30,277 bases of DNA from CBFGTV01 sp965652145 (GCA_965652145.1 CBFGTV010000041.1:1-30277); one strand, 5' to 3'; counted from the first letter of the stretch, positions 1 through 8,997 are shown. Numbers and translations are program-made. The notes: generated from the sequence alone by a model not told the origin.

Positions 1-45
1 AAAATGCCATATATTCAAAAAGCGCCGATTAATACAAACTGCTGC

Positions 46-1230
46 TTATAAACGTTCTATTTCTTCCCTCAACTGATCTGCTACATTGGTTGCTTCCCAG
101 GGCAGTTCCACATCTTTTTTTCCAAAATGACCGTATACTGCGGTAGTCCTATAGATGGGTCTTCTAAGATTTAGCATTTTTATAATCCCTTCAGGGGTCA
201 AATTAAAGTTATCATTTATGATCTGTAGCAGCTTTTTATTGCTAAAGCTACTTGTACCAAAGGTGTCAACTAATATTGAAACCGGTTTAGCCACGCCTAT
301 TGCATAGGCCAATTGTATTTCACATTTTTCTGCTAATCCAGCAGCTACAATATTTTTTGCTACATAGCGAGCTGCATAGGATGCCGAACGATCTACCTTT
401 GTCGGATCCTTTCCTGAAAAGGCACCACCCCCATGACGACTATAACCACCATAGGTATCTACGATGATCTTTCTTCCTGTCAATCCCGAATCACTCTGGG
501 GGCCTCCTATTACAAATCTGCCTGTAGGATTCACCAGGTATTTTGTACTATCGTCTAAAAGGTTCAATGGAATAATGGGCTTGATTACATGCTCTATAAT
601 ATCATTTTCAATTTTTTCATTATCTTCCTCTGGACTATGCTGGCATGAGATTACTACCGTATCAATCCTGGCGGGCTTTCCATTTTCATATTCAACCGTG
701 ACCTGAGATTTCCCGTCAGGTCTTAAGTATTTCAATAATCCAGTCTTCCTAACGTCTGCCAGTCTTTTTGTCAGGGAATGGGCCAGCGATATGGGTAATG
801 GCATTAGCTCCTGGGTTTCTTTACAGGCAAATCCAAACATCATCCCCTGATCTCCGGCACCAACGGTATTGAGCTTTAATTTTCTTTCTACTAAATCCCT
901 TGGATTGTCTACCCCCATGGCGATATCCTTTGATTGCTCATGTATTGAAGAAATAACCGCACAGGTATCACAATCAAAGCCATATTTTGCTCGGTCGTAG
1001 CCAATTTCTTTAATGGTGCTTCTTACAATCTTTTCAATATCAATATAACAATTGGTTGTAATTTCACCCATAGTCAGAACCAAGCCTGTGGTTATGGCGG
1101 TTTCACAGGCAACCCTGGCAAAGGGGTCCTTTGAAATTATTTCATCTAGTACAGCATCTGAAATTTGGTCACACATTTTATCTGGATGCCCCTCTGTGAC
1201 CGATTCTGAAGTAAATAGGTTTTTATTCAT
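46..1230 (-). CDS. metK: S-adenosylmethionine synthetase, last gene of the operon
   Basis: Makes S-adenosylmethionine from methionine and ATP in the cytoplasm. The 394-residue length is normal for the family. Visible motifs are GHPDK at residues 14-18 (ATP/methionine site), GAGDQGMMFG in the middle, and the GGGAFSGKDPTKVDRSA signature in the C-terminal half. An AGGAGG lies about 7 bases upstream of the ATG. Only 25 bases separate it from the ABC ATPase gene upstream, with no room for a clear promoter, so it is probably co-transcribed with the radical-SAM operon. Its likely local job is to feed SAM to the seven radical SAM enzymes. Whether it is also the only metK of the cell cannot be seen here. 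The 45 bases after the stop hold a short T-run on the minus strand but no convincing terminator stem. Confidence 0.97.
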   Translation of the reverse strand: MNKNLFTSESVTEGHPDKMCDQISDAVLDEIISKDPFARVACETAITTGLVLTMGEITTNCYIDIEKIVRSTIKEIGYDRAKYGFDCDTCAVISSIHEQSKDIAMGVDNPRDLVERKLKLNTVGAGDQGMMFGFACKETQELMPLPISLAHSLTKRLADVRKTGLLKYLRPDGKSQVTVEYENGKPARIDTVVISCQHSPEEDNEKIENDIIEHVIKPIIPLNLLDDSTKYLVNPTGRFVIGGPQSDSGLTGRKIIVDTYGGYSRHGGGAFSGKDPTKVDRSASYAARYVAKNIVAAGLAEKCEIQLAYAIGVAKPVSILVDTFGTSSFSNKKLLQIINDNFNLTPEGIIKMLNLRRPIYRTTAVYGHFGKKDVELPWEATNVADQLREEIERL

Positions 1231-1255
1231 CTCTTTTCCTCCTATTGGTAAGTTT

Positions 1256-2239
1256 TTACTTTGAATACTCTACAAATATTTTTTCTATTACACTATTTAT
1301 TGGTGGTTCCTGTAAATCAAGATCTAGCACGTCATATTGAGACCATATGCTGCTGGCTATGGCATGACTTCTTTCTCTGGGCACATGTAGCCTGTAATGA
1401 AGACCTTCCCTTTCTATCAATTCGATTCCCCTCTGACTGTCTAATTCTTCAATATTTAACCTTCCATTTGCCAATTGTACAGTCATCACCTTATAGTCAC
1501 AATATTTTTTTATTAATTTCTGAAGTGTTCCATCATAATGAATTTTCCCTTGGGTAATGACAATTACCCTTTTACAAAGCTTTTCAATATCAACCAAATT
1601 ATGACTGGTAAGTAAAATCGTCGTTCGTCGTTCTTGATTGTATTCCTTGATAAAGGAATGAATACTCTGCTGTGCTACCACATCAAGACCTATTGTTGGC
1701 TCATCCAAATACAGCAGTCTTGGTTCATGGAGCAAAGAACCCATTATTTCCATTTTCATTCTTTGACCAAAGGATAATCTTCTAATTTGGGTGTTTAACA
1801 AGTCTTCAACCTCTAATACAGATGCCAGTTCCTTTACTGTTCTTTTAAATTGTCTATCTTCTATCTCATAAATCTCCTTGAGCCAAATAAATGAATCCAT
1901 GGCTGATAAATCCCACATTAGCTGACCTTTTTGCCCCATCACCATCGTTATGTTCCTTTTATAATTTTTTTGACGATGCCATGGCGTATACCCCAGCACC
2001 GAGACTTGTCCTTCTGTTGGGTACAGTAAACCTGACAATATTTTAAGCAGGGTGGTTTTACCCGCCCCATTAGGGCCTAAAATTCCTACCAATTCCCCTG
2101 ACTCAATTTGAAATGTTAGACTGTCTATGGCCAAGCGGAAGGACTGTTCATTATGAAATAAAGCCTTTACTGCCGGTAGGAGTCCGGGTTTTTGCACCTT
2201 TGTTCGATATACCTTGGTCAAGTTAGTGACATGAATCAA
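1256..2239 (-). CDS. ABC-2 type exporter, ATP-binding subunit (COG4586-like)
   Basis: Cytoplasmic ATPase of an ABC-2 export system. It has Walker A GPNGAGKTT, the signature LSFGQ, Walker B LLYLDEPTIGLD and the switch histidine in TSHN, followed by a roughly 90-residue C-terminal extension. The N-terminal half resembles the COG4586 group, whose usual partners are the two permease types seen at 17567-19192. The pair is therefore probably its membrane part, although about 15 kb lies between them. A GTG at 2251 would sit directly on the AGGAGG with no spacing. The in-frame TTG at 2239 has about 11 bases of spacing and gives a normal family start (IHVTNLTKVY), so I prefer it. It overlaps the end of the U32 gene by 17 bases, suggesting translational coupling. 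The transported molecule is presumably the operon product; this is inference. Confidence 0.88.
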   Translation of the reverse strand: MIHVTNLTKVYRTKVQKPGLLPAVKALFHNEQSFRLAIDSLTFQIESGELVGILGPNGAGKTTLLKILSGLLYPTEGQVSVLGYTPWHRQKNYKRNITMVMGQKGQLMWDLSAMDSFIWLKEIYEIEDRQFKRTVKELASVLEVEDLLNTQIRRLSFGQRMKMEIMGSLLHEPRLLYLDEPTIGLDVVAQQSIHSFIKEYNQERRTTILLTSHNLVDIEKLCKRVIVITQGKIHYDGTLQKLIKKYCDYKVMTVQLANGRLNIEELDSQRGIELIEREGLHYRLHVPRERSHAIASSIWSQYDVLDLDLQEPPINSVIEKIFVEYSK

Positions 2240-3191
2240 ACTGCTGCTCACCTCCTATGTAACGACAGCGTTGTCCGCTGGAACACCACATTTTATGCCA
2301 CCACAGGGGTACCACCTCTCTATAGTGCTTACGTATATCAAGATTCTCTATGGCTAAATCCATAGCCCTTCGATAAACCTTAATCACATTGACAATAAAA
2401 TCTGAGTCTAGATCTCTTCCAACAACTTTTAGAGTGTCAATCCCGGCCATGGTAAGCTCCTTTAATGAACATATTGAACACATTTTAAAGCTGTCTAAAA
2501 ACCTACCCCTTTTGATTCTCATACCCTCACTTGATATAATATATGTTCCTCTACAGGGATAGCCCACGTTAAAATTGGTATTGCTTCCTTCCCCCGCCTC
2601 GTGGAATAAATTACATGATCCTACATAAAAGGAGCATCCGCCATGTCCGAATACCTCCAAAGGCATGACTGTTTTTTTAGCAATATCTATGATTTCACCC
2701 AATTTAACCTGATAGGATAATATTACCTTTGAAACCCCCAGTCCCTCTAAGAATTCGATGGCCTTAATATTTTGGGCCTCCAGATATGAGCTGGCCACAA
2801 TAGGCACCGAAACCTTTAACTCCTTTACCAGTTGAATGGCCCCCAGATCTCCCACTACGATAAAATCTACTCCAGCCTCAACCCCTGCCAATATATATTC
2901 ATTAAATTGTTCAACAATGATTTTTTCGTTTCCCTCAGGGCCGTCATTTAACAAAGGTATGTTGGCTAAATAAGTTACCCTGGCTCCCCTGTCATGGGCG
3001 AAATCTACAAGGTCTTTAATGTATTCAAAGTGAATTAATACGTTTTTCCCTGAATGATTATGAGCTCCCCTGCCGTTAAAGGAATAGCTTCCCATATAGG
3101 GTGATGCAGCACCAAAATAGATATCATCTGCACCTGCATCAAGGGCCTTTCTTGCACCTTCTAAGCTAGCAACAGGTGCCAATAGCCTCAT
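2223..3191 (-). CDS. U32-family Fe-S protein (UbiU/RlhA-like)
   Basis: Belongs to the U32 'peptidase' family (COG0826). Characterised members (UbiU, TrhP/RlhA) are [4Fe-4S] proteins that add oxygen without O2, using prephenate as donor, and act with partner proteins or on tRNA. The TIM-barrel-like N-terminus MRLLAPVASLEGARKALDAG is typical. The cysteines expected for the cluster are present: C186 and C193 (GCSFYVGSC), C213 (YPCRG) and C238/C241 (KMCSIC), followed by the family signature GIDTLKVVGRD. Extra cysteines C303, C309 and C321 lie in a short tail. A strong AGGAGGGG precedes the ATG. It sits 26 bases after the SPFH gene and is the likely partner of the UbiV-like protein at 4078-4992. 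The substrate is unknown; a role in hydroxylating the operon product is inferred from the pair. Confidence 0.85.
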   Translation of the reverse strand: MRLLAPVASLEGARKALDAGADDIYFGAASPYMGSYSFNGRGAHNHSGKNVLIHFEYIKDLVDFAHDRGARVTYLANIPLLNDGPEGNEKIIVEQFNEYILAGVEAGVDFIVVGDLGAIQLVKELKVSVPIVASSYLEAQNIKAIEFLEGLGVSKVILSYQVKLGEIIDIAKKTVMPLEVFGHGGCSFYVGSCNLFHEAGEGSNTNFNVGYPCRGTYIISSEGMRIKRGRFLDSFKMCSICSLKELTMAGIDTLKVVGRDLDSDFIVNVIKVYRRAMDLAIENLDIRKHYREVVPLWWHKMWCSSGQRCRYIGGEQQFDSCH

Positions 3192-3217
3192 AAAATCCCC
3201 TCCTGTTATTGTTTATT

Positions 3218-4081
3218 CTATTGCCTAAAGCTGCTGCTTTTTTCTTCCTCTTCAGTCAATGTATTAATGATGGTGTCTAAATTTAATTGATTTTCTGCAG
3301 TACTAGGTACAATGACAAGTTTCAGGTTATCACTTAATTTTTCTAGCATCTGTAATTTAATCAGACTATCTGTTAAAGAGCCGCTAATTAGTTGATTCAC
3401 CTCACTTTCTGTCATTGCTTCTATAACTGCTGCCCGCCTTCTAGTTTCTGCTAAAATAATGGCCTCAGATTCAGGGGTAAGTCTAACTTCGTTAATTAAG
3501 ATCGATTCCAGATGAATACCCAGGGGAGTTAATTGCCCCCTTAAATAATCCAAGATTTCCTGTTGTATCAAACTCCGTCTTTCACTATAAATATCATATA
3601 GTGAATTTTGCGTAATAACTGATATGACACCATGTTTAAACCAGCTATCCAAATAAATACCTTCAATAGAATAAATATCCCTTCCCTGGAATCTTTCATA
3701 TATACTTTTCAATTTATTTTCGTCAAAATAATAGGTAAATGAAATATCCAGACCTACCCGCTGATGATCCTTGGTAGGTACCCATAGACTTGTATCTTCT
3801 CCCTTTAGCCAGGATTCTTGACTTCTAAATATACTGTAACTCTGCTCTGAAATTGGATAGACCGTCAATTCTTCGATAAAGGGGATGATAAAATGCCATC
3901 CATCCTTAAGCCCTTTTTCATTTACTGTACCTGTTATATTATTATAAATAAGGCCTCTTTGGCCCACTGGGATTTTTTGAATAGGGTCGAAAACAACTAA
4001 AATGATAAAAATTAAAACCAAGCCATAAATAATATATTTAAAATAGCCCTTCTTGCCCGGGGATTTTGCATATTGGCTCAT
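3218..4081 (-). CDS. SPFH/band-7 (prohibitin-like) membrane protein
   Basis: A 287-residue protein with a short basic N-terminus, one membrane segment (about residues 14-34) and then an SPFH/band-7 domain. The typical opening VPVGQRG-like stretch (KIPVGQRGLIY) and a helical C-terminal part rich in charged residues (AETRRRAAVIEAMTESE) are visible. SPFH proteins oligomerise into membrane scaffolds. Its start overlaps the stop of the UbiV-like gene by ATGA, and the second U32 gene follows after 26 bases, so it sits exactly between two U32 proteins. I infer a membrane platform for those enzymes or for a hydrophobic substrate. Nothing in the sequence points to a catalytic function. Family assignment is good, role unknown. 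Confidence 0.82.
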   Translation of the reverse strand: MSQYAKSPGKKGYFKYIIYGLVLIFIILVVFDPIQKIPVGQRGLIYNNITGTVNEKGLKDGWHFIIPFIEELTVYPISEQSYSIFRSQESWLKGEDTSLWVPTKDHQRVGLDISFTYYFDENKLKSIYERFQGRDIYSIEGIYLDSWFKHGVISVITQNSLYDIYSERRSLIQQEILDYLRGQLTPLGIHLESILINEVRLTPESEAIILAETRRRAAVIEAMTESEVNQLISGSLTDSLIKLQMLEKLSDNLKLVIVPSTAENQLNLDTIINTLTEEEEKSSSFRQ

Positions 4082-4992
4082 GTTATCATTCCCTTTCTCT
4101 TTAACTGTTCAATGTCTTTTTGCAATTGATTGATTTTGAAGTCCAGTTGATTCCAATTTCCTTTTTCCTCAAGAATAACAATTGTCGCTGAAGCCTGTTG
4201 CGCCTGTTCAATTGTCAGGTTCTTTTTCTGAAGCACTCGATTTCCCCTGACATATGCTCCTGCTAAGCATTGCTTATGTTCCAAGTCAGCTGGTACATCA
4301 TTCAAGGTTGGGCTTTGCCAGATTCCATCCCATTCTATTTCATATTCCCTTTTACATTGAGCACTACATTCCATTGGCCTTAACCCCAGATGTCTAGCAG
4401 TCACACATTCCCGACCTGCTGTTAACAAATTACTTTCCAGATGAATGCTTATATTAAATCCATTGGCTGTAATTCTTTTCAAAGATACCGTAATTTCACT
4501 GGCAAAATTAATTTCGATTCCCTTTACTCTTAAAGTCTTTAATAGTTTATATTTCGCCTGCTGGTCATAGCTGTGACGGCTCAGATCATCTATAATGTTC
4601 TGCTTTTCTCCCTTTAATATGAAATCATACCAAGGACAGTCAAAAATGGAACGGGCTATCTGTCTGCCAAAATAAATATCTGTATCGGGAACCATCTCTC
4701 TGCATAATTCCAATACACCCAGATCATTTACAATAATATCTATTCTACCATCGTAGTGTGATAACATTTCCATCATGTTAATCACTTTTTTTAGCCCTCT
4801 CTGGGCAACTCTGGGTGTTACAAGCCTGGGCCTGATGTTTTTTTTAATAGCTGCTTCAATAATCTCCTTTAAACTTTTCACGTCAGGCATACGATACAGG
4901 CAACCTTCATCCCCTATCCCAATGCAATCAATCCTAGAATTTACTGCTCTTTTATAATCACTATAATCCGAAAGTCTTAATTCCAGTCTCAA
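4078..4992 (-). CDS. UbiV-like U32-family Fe-S protein
   Basis: A 304-residue protein distantly related to U32 proteins of the UbiV type. The key observation is C196-X12-C209-X3-C213 (RECVTARHLGLRPMECSAQC), the same spacing as the three clustered cluster ligands of UbiV. A fourth ligand would be C23 or C31 near the N-terminus, also as in UbiV. Known UbiU-UbiV pairs form a heterodimer that hydroxylates the ubiquinone ring without oxygen. No ubiquinone genes are present here, so the substrate is probably something else. The last 45 residues look coiled-coil-like. The start is TTG with a strong GAGGAGGTG 7 bases upstream, 21 bases after the preceding radical SAM gene. Family call is moderate because overall similarity was judged by eye. 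Confidence 0.75.
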   Translation of the reverse strand: MRLELRLSDYSDYKRAVNSRIDCIGIGDEGCLYRMPDVKSLKEIIEAAIKKNIRPRLVTPRVAQRGLKKVINMMEMLSHYDGRIDIIVNDLGVLELCREMVPDTDIYFGRQIARSIFDCPWYDFILKGEKQNIIDDLSRHSYDQQAKYKLLKTLRVKGIEINFASEITVSLKRITANGFNISIHLESNLLTAGRECVTARHLGLRPMECSAQCKREYEIEWDGIWQSPTLNDVPADLEHKQCLAGAYVRGNRVLQKKNLTIEQAQQASATIVILEEKGNWNQLDFKINQLQKDIEQLKRKGMIT

Positions 4993-5013
4993 TGCTACAC
5001 CTCCTCTAAGCCT

Positions 5014-6507
5014 TTAGATGAAGGGAAGTATCTTCTTGGCAGTAAAATATATCATTCTGCCTTTGTAACGCCTTGCACCAACATCATAGGGGTTTTTCAC
5101 ATCAAACAAACGTGTAAAAAGATGACCATAAGCTGATACCTTGGGCATAAAGCGAATCCAGTTACGGTCAAGTAAATTTTTTCTAAGGTTCTTGGGCAGG
5201 TAGGGCAGCACCGAAAGGGTTGTTTGAAACTTCTCTAGCCTTGAATCAACAAAGCTGCCTCCCGAGGCTGCAGCCCTCCTTGGGACGCCATTTTCAATGT
5301 TTTCAATTTCTTTATCTGTAATTAAATGATGTTCCTTTGCGGTTTTCACAATATCTGTTCTGGGATAATACCTAAGCCAGAAGGTTTGAATTTTTGTTGG
5401 CATTGTCTCATTAAAGGTATTGATTAATTCTCTATAGTCCTGCTCCTGCAGCAAGGGTAAACCAAATATAACATCGACAACTAGCCGGATTTTTGATTTT
5501 TCAAAATGTCTAATGGCATTTTGAACTGTATTTTTAGATTCCGGTCGATTTAATATGCTTTTTTTGACCCAGGGATTCAAGGTCTGAATTCCCATTTCTA
5601 CCTCCCAGCATCCGGCATCCTCTAAAATTTGAACCACCCTTTCAGAGATATGATTTGGATGTACAAAGGTCCAAAAAGGTACGCTTATTTCCCTTTTATA
5701 TTTCAGGCAAAATTCTTCAAGCCAGTCTACATCGCAAGTAAATACCTCGTCCCAAAAACATACGGTTTCAAAATTATATTTCTTCTTTCTCTCCTTTAAT
5801 TCAGCCAAAACATTTTCCATACTCCTTCTTCGAAAATATTTTCCCCGATGCTTCCACAATACGTTTCGTTCTACAGAGTTATGGCAATAGGAACAGGCAT
5901 GAACACATCCTCTACCAGTAATAATGTTATATTCTTTTTTGGCATAGGGGTTTTGGTTTAAAAATAAATCTACATCAGGAAAGGGCAGGGCATCAAGATT
6001 TTGAATAAGGGGTCTGGTCTCATTAATTTTTATTACCCCTGCTTCTTTATAGCCAAGATTTAAGATTTTATCCTTAGGCTTATTTCCCTCAATGGCTTCG
6101 ATTAATTCCAAGGTAGGATACTCTCCTTCTCCCAACACTACATAGTCAACGTAGTCTTTTTCCAATACCTTTTCGGGTACCGAGGTGACATGGGGTCCTC
6201 CAAAAAGTATTGGTATATTCCCGAGCTCAGCCTTTATTTTTCGTGCTATTTCTAAGGCCCAGGAATAAATGTCCGAAACCACACTAAACATAATAACATC
6301 AGGCCTTTCTGATCGGAGCCTTTCTATTACCTTGTCCCTATAATCAAAGAATTTTGCCATCTTAGGCCAATTCAGAAACAAGTCGTCAAAAAGCTGGGGA
6401 TCGAAGGCCAAAAATGTCTCATGACCATGCTGCTTTAATACCGCTGATATATACTCTATGCCCAAATTTTCAAAGGCTGGATACACAAACGCTATTTTCA
6501 AGCTCAT
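5014..6507 (-). CDS. cobalamin-type (class B) radical SAM enzyme
   Basis: A 497-residue protein with an N-terminal Rossmann-like B12-binding domain (residues 1-140: KIAFVYPAF, ILFGGPHVTSVPE, VLGEGE) and a radical SAM core with the Cys triad C201-X3-C205-X2-C208 (GRGCVHACSYC). Class B enzymes of this form are often methyltransferases or rearranging/cyclising enzymes that use SAM, a [4Fe-4S] cluster and cobalamin. Later core motifs (MGIQTLN, VDVIFGLPL) are present. The C-terminus is basic and ends in a hydrophobic patch. It lies 21 bases before the UbiV-like gene and 19 bases after another such enzyme. The first ATG is only 2 bases from AGGAGAG; the in-frame TTG at 6501 is better spaced and may be the true start. 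Reaction and substrate unknown. Confidence 0.9.
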   Translation of the reverse strand: MSLKIAFVYPAFENLGIEYISAVLKQHGHETFLAFDPQLFDDLFLNWPKMAKFFDYRDKVIERLRSERPDVIMFSVVSDIYSWALEIARKIKAELGNIPILFGGPHVTSVPEKVLEKDYVDYVVLGEGEYPTLELIEAIEGNKPKDKILNLGYKEAGVIKINETRPLIQNLDALPFPDVDLFLNQNPYAKKEYNIITGRGCVHACSYCHNSVERNVLWKHRGKYFRRRSMENVLAELKERKKKYNFETVCFWDEVFTCDVDWLEEFCLKYKREISVPFWTFVHPNHISERVVQILEDAGCWEVEMGIQTLNPWVKKSILNRPESKNTVQNAIRHFEKSKIRLVVDVIFGLPLLQEQDYRELINTFNETMPTKIQTFWLRYYPRTDIVKTAKEHHLITDKEIENIENGVPRRAAASGGSFVDSRLEKFQTTLSVLPYLPKNLRKNLLDRNWIRFMPKVSAYGHLFTRLFDVKNPYDVGARRYKGRMIYFTAKKILPFI

Positions 6508-6526
6508 CTCTCCTCACAATAATAAT

Positions 6527-7972
6527 TTAGGTTAGCTTTTCCTTTATTAAATTTATACTGGCCACTATATGTTGAATAAGCATGTTGGTTGACTTAATAT
6601 CTTTAATATACTTTACCAAATAAATTGGCCTAATATAGAATTTCCGATATGCCTTTTTAACAGCATTACTAAGGTCTAGGGCAGTCAAATGTTCATATTC
6701 AATTACATCTGATTCTCCATGAAAATATCTCCGCCAATCCATGGTTTTCAGCCATCTGTTTTCCAGGGCTTCATCAAAAAATCTGGTTCCGGGAAAGGGG
6801 GTAGCAACATAAAAATAAGCATAATCAAGGGGTAATCGACATGCAAGCCTTATTGTAGCCTCTATGGTTTCCTTGGTTTCCCCAGGCAGTCCAAACATAA
6901 AATAGCCTATGATTTTAATTCCAATCTCCCTTAATAGTGCTACCGTTCTTACAATATCCTTCTGGGTAATCCCTTTATTAGCACGCTTTAGTATCATGTC
7001 TGATCCAGACTCAATACCCAGGGATATCGCCCAGCAGCCAGCTTGCTTCATCATTTGGGCCAATGATTCATTTAGGGTATCTACTCTGCTATTGGCCACC
7101 CAATTGACTTTTAACCTTCTATTGATTATTTCCCTGCAAAGTGCTTCAGTCCACTTCTTAGAAACCGTAAAGGTATCACTTAAAAACATAATATCTTTAA
7201 TGTGATAACGGCTAATAATCTCTTCGATTTCTGCAATAATTGAAGGAACAGACCTTAAAAGGATTCTGTCAGTAAATAAGGGTGCAGTACAATAGATACA
7301 CTTTCTGGGACATCCCCGTGAAGCCTGAATAATTGTAAAGGACTTACCATTGTACGGAAGCCTGTACTGTTTATTATCCAATAGATCTCTGGCAGGCAAT
7401 CCTAAATCATCCAGATTTTCTATGGGTAATCTGCCTGGGGTGAGATCTATTTCTTTTTCCGATGCCCTTAGGGCAAGGCCTGGTACCTTTGATAAACCGT
7501 CCACCCCCTCATTTGCAAATTTTTCACATATTTCTTTGGCAGTTATTTCGGGTTCGTCAATAATGACACAATCTACAGCATTTGTTTGGCTTGAATTCAG
7601 TATATCCTGGGGTCTGGCCCTGCCATGGGTTCCATAAAAAATAATGAGAACATTTGGCGTTGCCATTTTAATTAATCTGGCCAATTCAAGATCATCGTAG
7701 ATCGTTGGGGTAGTACAGTTTACTATCATGATATCTGGACTCTGACGGTTTATCTTTTCGATCATTGTTTCAAAGGTATCTTTTATTTGAGCATCTATAA
7801 TCTTAATTTCCTTTACCACCGAAGCCATCCGAAGTTGGGTGGCTATTTGGGCCAGTCCAATGGGCGGCCAGATCCCGATGCCCGGTAGGGTTCTTGTTTG
7901 ACAACGACCCGTTCGTATAATTGCCTCCTGGGTTATTGTTACCGGGTTAACCAATACTACTTTTAAACCCAT
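6527..7972 (-). CDS. cobalamin-type (class B) radical SAM enzyme
   Basis: A 481-residue enzyme with a B12-binding-like N-terminal domain (LKVVLVNPVT at the start, PPIGLAQIATQL around 36-47) and a radical SAM core with C221-X3-C225-X2-C228 (SRGCPRKCIYC). The usual GEGE loop is replaced by IDEPE (138-142), a common variant. The core includes LGIESGSD and IIGYFMFGLPGETKET. A basic C-terminal tail (KAYRKFYIRPIYLVKYIKDIK region) resembles that of BchE-like enzymes acting on hydrophobic substrates. It is one of five such enzymes here and is most like the gene at 10389-11843 by layout: both have TRTLPGIGIW/TVLRTPLDLAY type N-terminal loops and lack GEGE. Reaction unknown. The gap to the deacetylase gene upstream is 19 bases. 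Confidence 0.9.
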   Translation of the reverse strand: MGLKVVLVNPVTITQEAIIRTGRCQTRTLPGIGIWPPIGLAQIATQLRMASVVKEIKIIDAQIKDTFETMIEKINRQSPDIMIVNCTTPTIYDDLELARLIKMATPNVLIIFYGTHGRARPQDILNSSQTNAVDCVIIDEPEITAKEICEKFANEGVDGLSKVPGLALRASEKEIDLTPGRLPIENLDDLGLPARDLLDNKQYRLPYNGKSFTIIQASRGCPRKCIYCTAPLFTDRILLRSVPSIIAEIEEIISRYHIKDIMFLSDTFTVSKKWTEALCREIINRRLKVNWVANSRVDTLNESLAQMMKQAGCWAISLGIESGSDMILKRANKGITQKDIVRTVALLREIGIKIIGYFMFGLPGETKETIEATIRLACRLPLDYAYFYVATPFPGTRFFDEALENRWLKTMDWRRYFHGESDVIEYEHLTALDLSNAVKKAYRKFYIRPIYLVKYIKDIKSTNMLIQHIVASINLIKEKLT

Positions 7973-7991
7973 CCTTGTATCACACCCTTCC

Positions 7992-8951
7992 CTAAAAATT
8001 CAACGAACGAACCAGTTCAATCGTTGTGATGCTTTGGAACTGCTGACATATTTCATCTAATATCCAATGAACAAACCTTGTTCTTGTTTCCAGTGCTTGA
8101 TACAGCTTGCCTTCAATCCCCCTCAAACTTCCTGCCTCTGCCAGATCTGCCAGATGAAAAACATAAACCAGGGGTAAATTCTTTTTTGCAATCCAATTAA
8201 AGGTATATTTAGAAACAGCCCTGCCAATGGTCTCTGGGCAAGACAAGGCATAGCTAGAATGAATTGGTAATTTAAGCAAGGGAGAAACTGTGACTGGAAT
8301 TTCTACGGTTTTATATTGATATTTGCCTTTCCCCGGCTTATTTAGTAATATCCGTGAAGGTCTGTAGGGTATTCTTGGACCGAAGCCAAACTGAAAGGGC
8401 CCCATATAGCCATGCTTCGAGGTAATATTGGCACTCCCCCTCGAGACTATTCTTTTCATGGTCCTGATCAGGGGACTAAAGGGTGTTGGCAGCATCGAGC
8501 AGTCATATGTTAAGCCCTCATTAGATAGAATTTTCATCAGATCTTTATTTAGCTCAAAATTAGGTGCCCTGAAGCCATGGCTTTGAATATTAAGATAGCG
8601 GGCAATCAATTCCTGGGTTTTTACAATTTCTTCAACAATTTTCTCTTGCTTCAGGCTAAGAAAGGCCCCCGGGTGGCTATAGGTATGATTAGCCAATTCA
8701 TGACCTTCATGTAGTGCTTCTTTTAGAAGAGTTCTTTTTTCCTTATTCTCAATATCGCAACCACAAACAAAAAGTGTCGCTTTAATTCCATAGTGACTAA
8801 AGATATTGAGAAATTCCTTTAAGACAAAAAATATCCTGTCAGAATCATCCTGTCTAACTACTTCCTTATGATAATGGTTTGACAGGGCCAATGCTCCATC
8901 GCAATCTATTTGAATTAATACAGGTGGCTTTTGTGTGCTTTTGTTATCCAT
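7992..8951 (-). CDS. NodB-type polysaccharide/N-acetyl deacetylase
   Basis: A 319-residue carbohydrate esterase family 4-like enzyme that removes acetyl groups from sugar or amine substrates with a divalent metal. Active-site pieces are visible: the Asp pair in IDCDGA (D16, D18, a DCD variant of the usual DD), metal histidines H89 and H93 in NHTYSH, the GFRAPNF motif (R128, P130), a YDCS motif near 149-152 and a C-terminal catalytic-type His in VFHLAD (H266). No signal peptide is visible, so it probably acts in the cytoplasm, on a biosynthetic intermediate rather than on the cell wall. A GGGGGAT ribosome site precedes the ATG. It is placed between radical SAM genes with short gaps, consistent with a tailoring or deprotection step in the pathway. 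Confidence 0.85.
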   Translation of the reverse strand: MDNKSTQKPPVLIQIDCDGALALSNHYHKEVVRQDDSDRIFFVLKEFLNIFSHYGIKATLFVCGCDIENKEKRTLLKEALHEGHELANHTYSHPGAFLSLKQEKIVEEIVKTQELIARYLNIQSHGFRAPNFELNKDLMKILSNEGLTYDCSMLPTPFSPLIRTMKRIVSRGSANITSKHGYMGPFQFGFGPRIPYRPSRILLNKPGKGKYQYKTVEIPVTVSPLLKLPIHSSYALSCPETIGRAVSKYTFNWIAKKNLPLVYVFHLADLAEAGSLRGIEGKLYQALETRTRFVHWILDEICQQFQSITTIELVRSLNF

Positions 8952-8997
8952 GTGTATCCCCCGTTATACAAAATGTCATTGTAATTACCAGATAGCC

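Noticed and set aside
1..45. Terminator after metK
   Set aside because: A CTTTTTG stretch is present on the minus strand, but the bases before it pair over only three positions.
464..1264. Plus-strand open frames over metK
   Set aside because: They are shadows of the strongly supported metK frame, with no ribosome site and no recognisable protein features.
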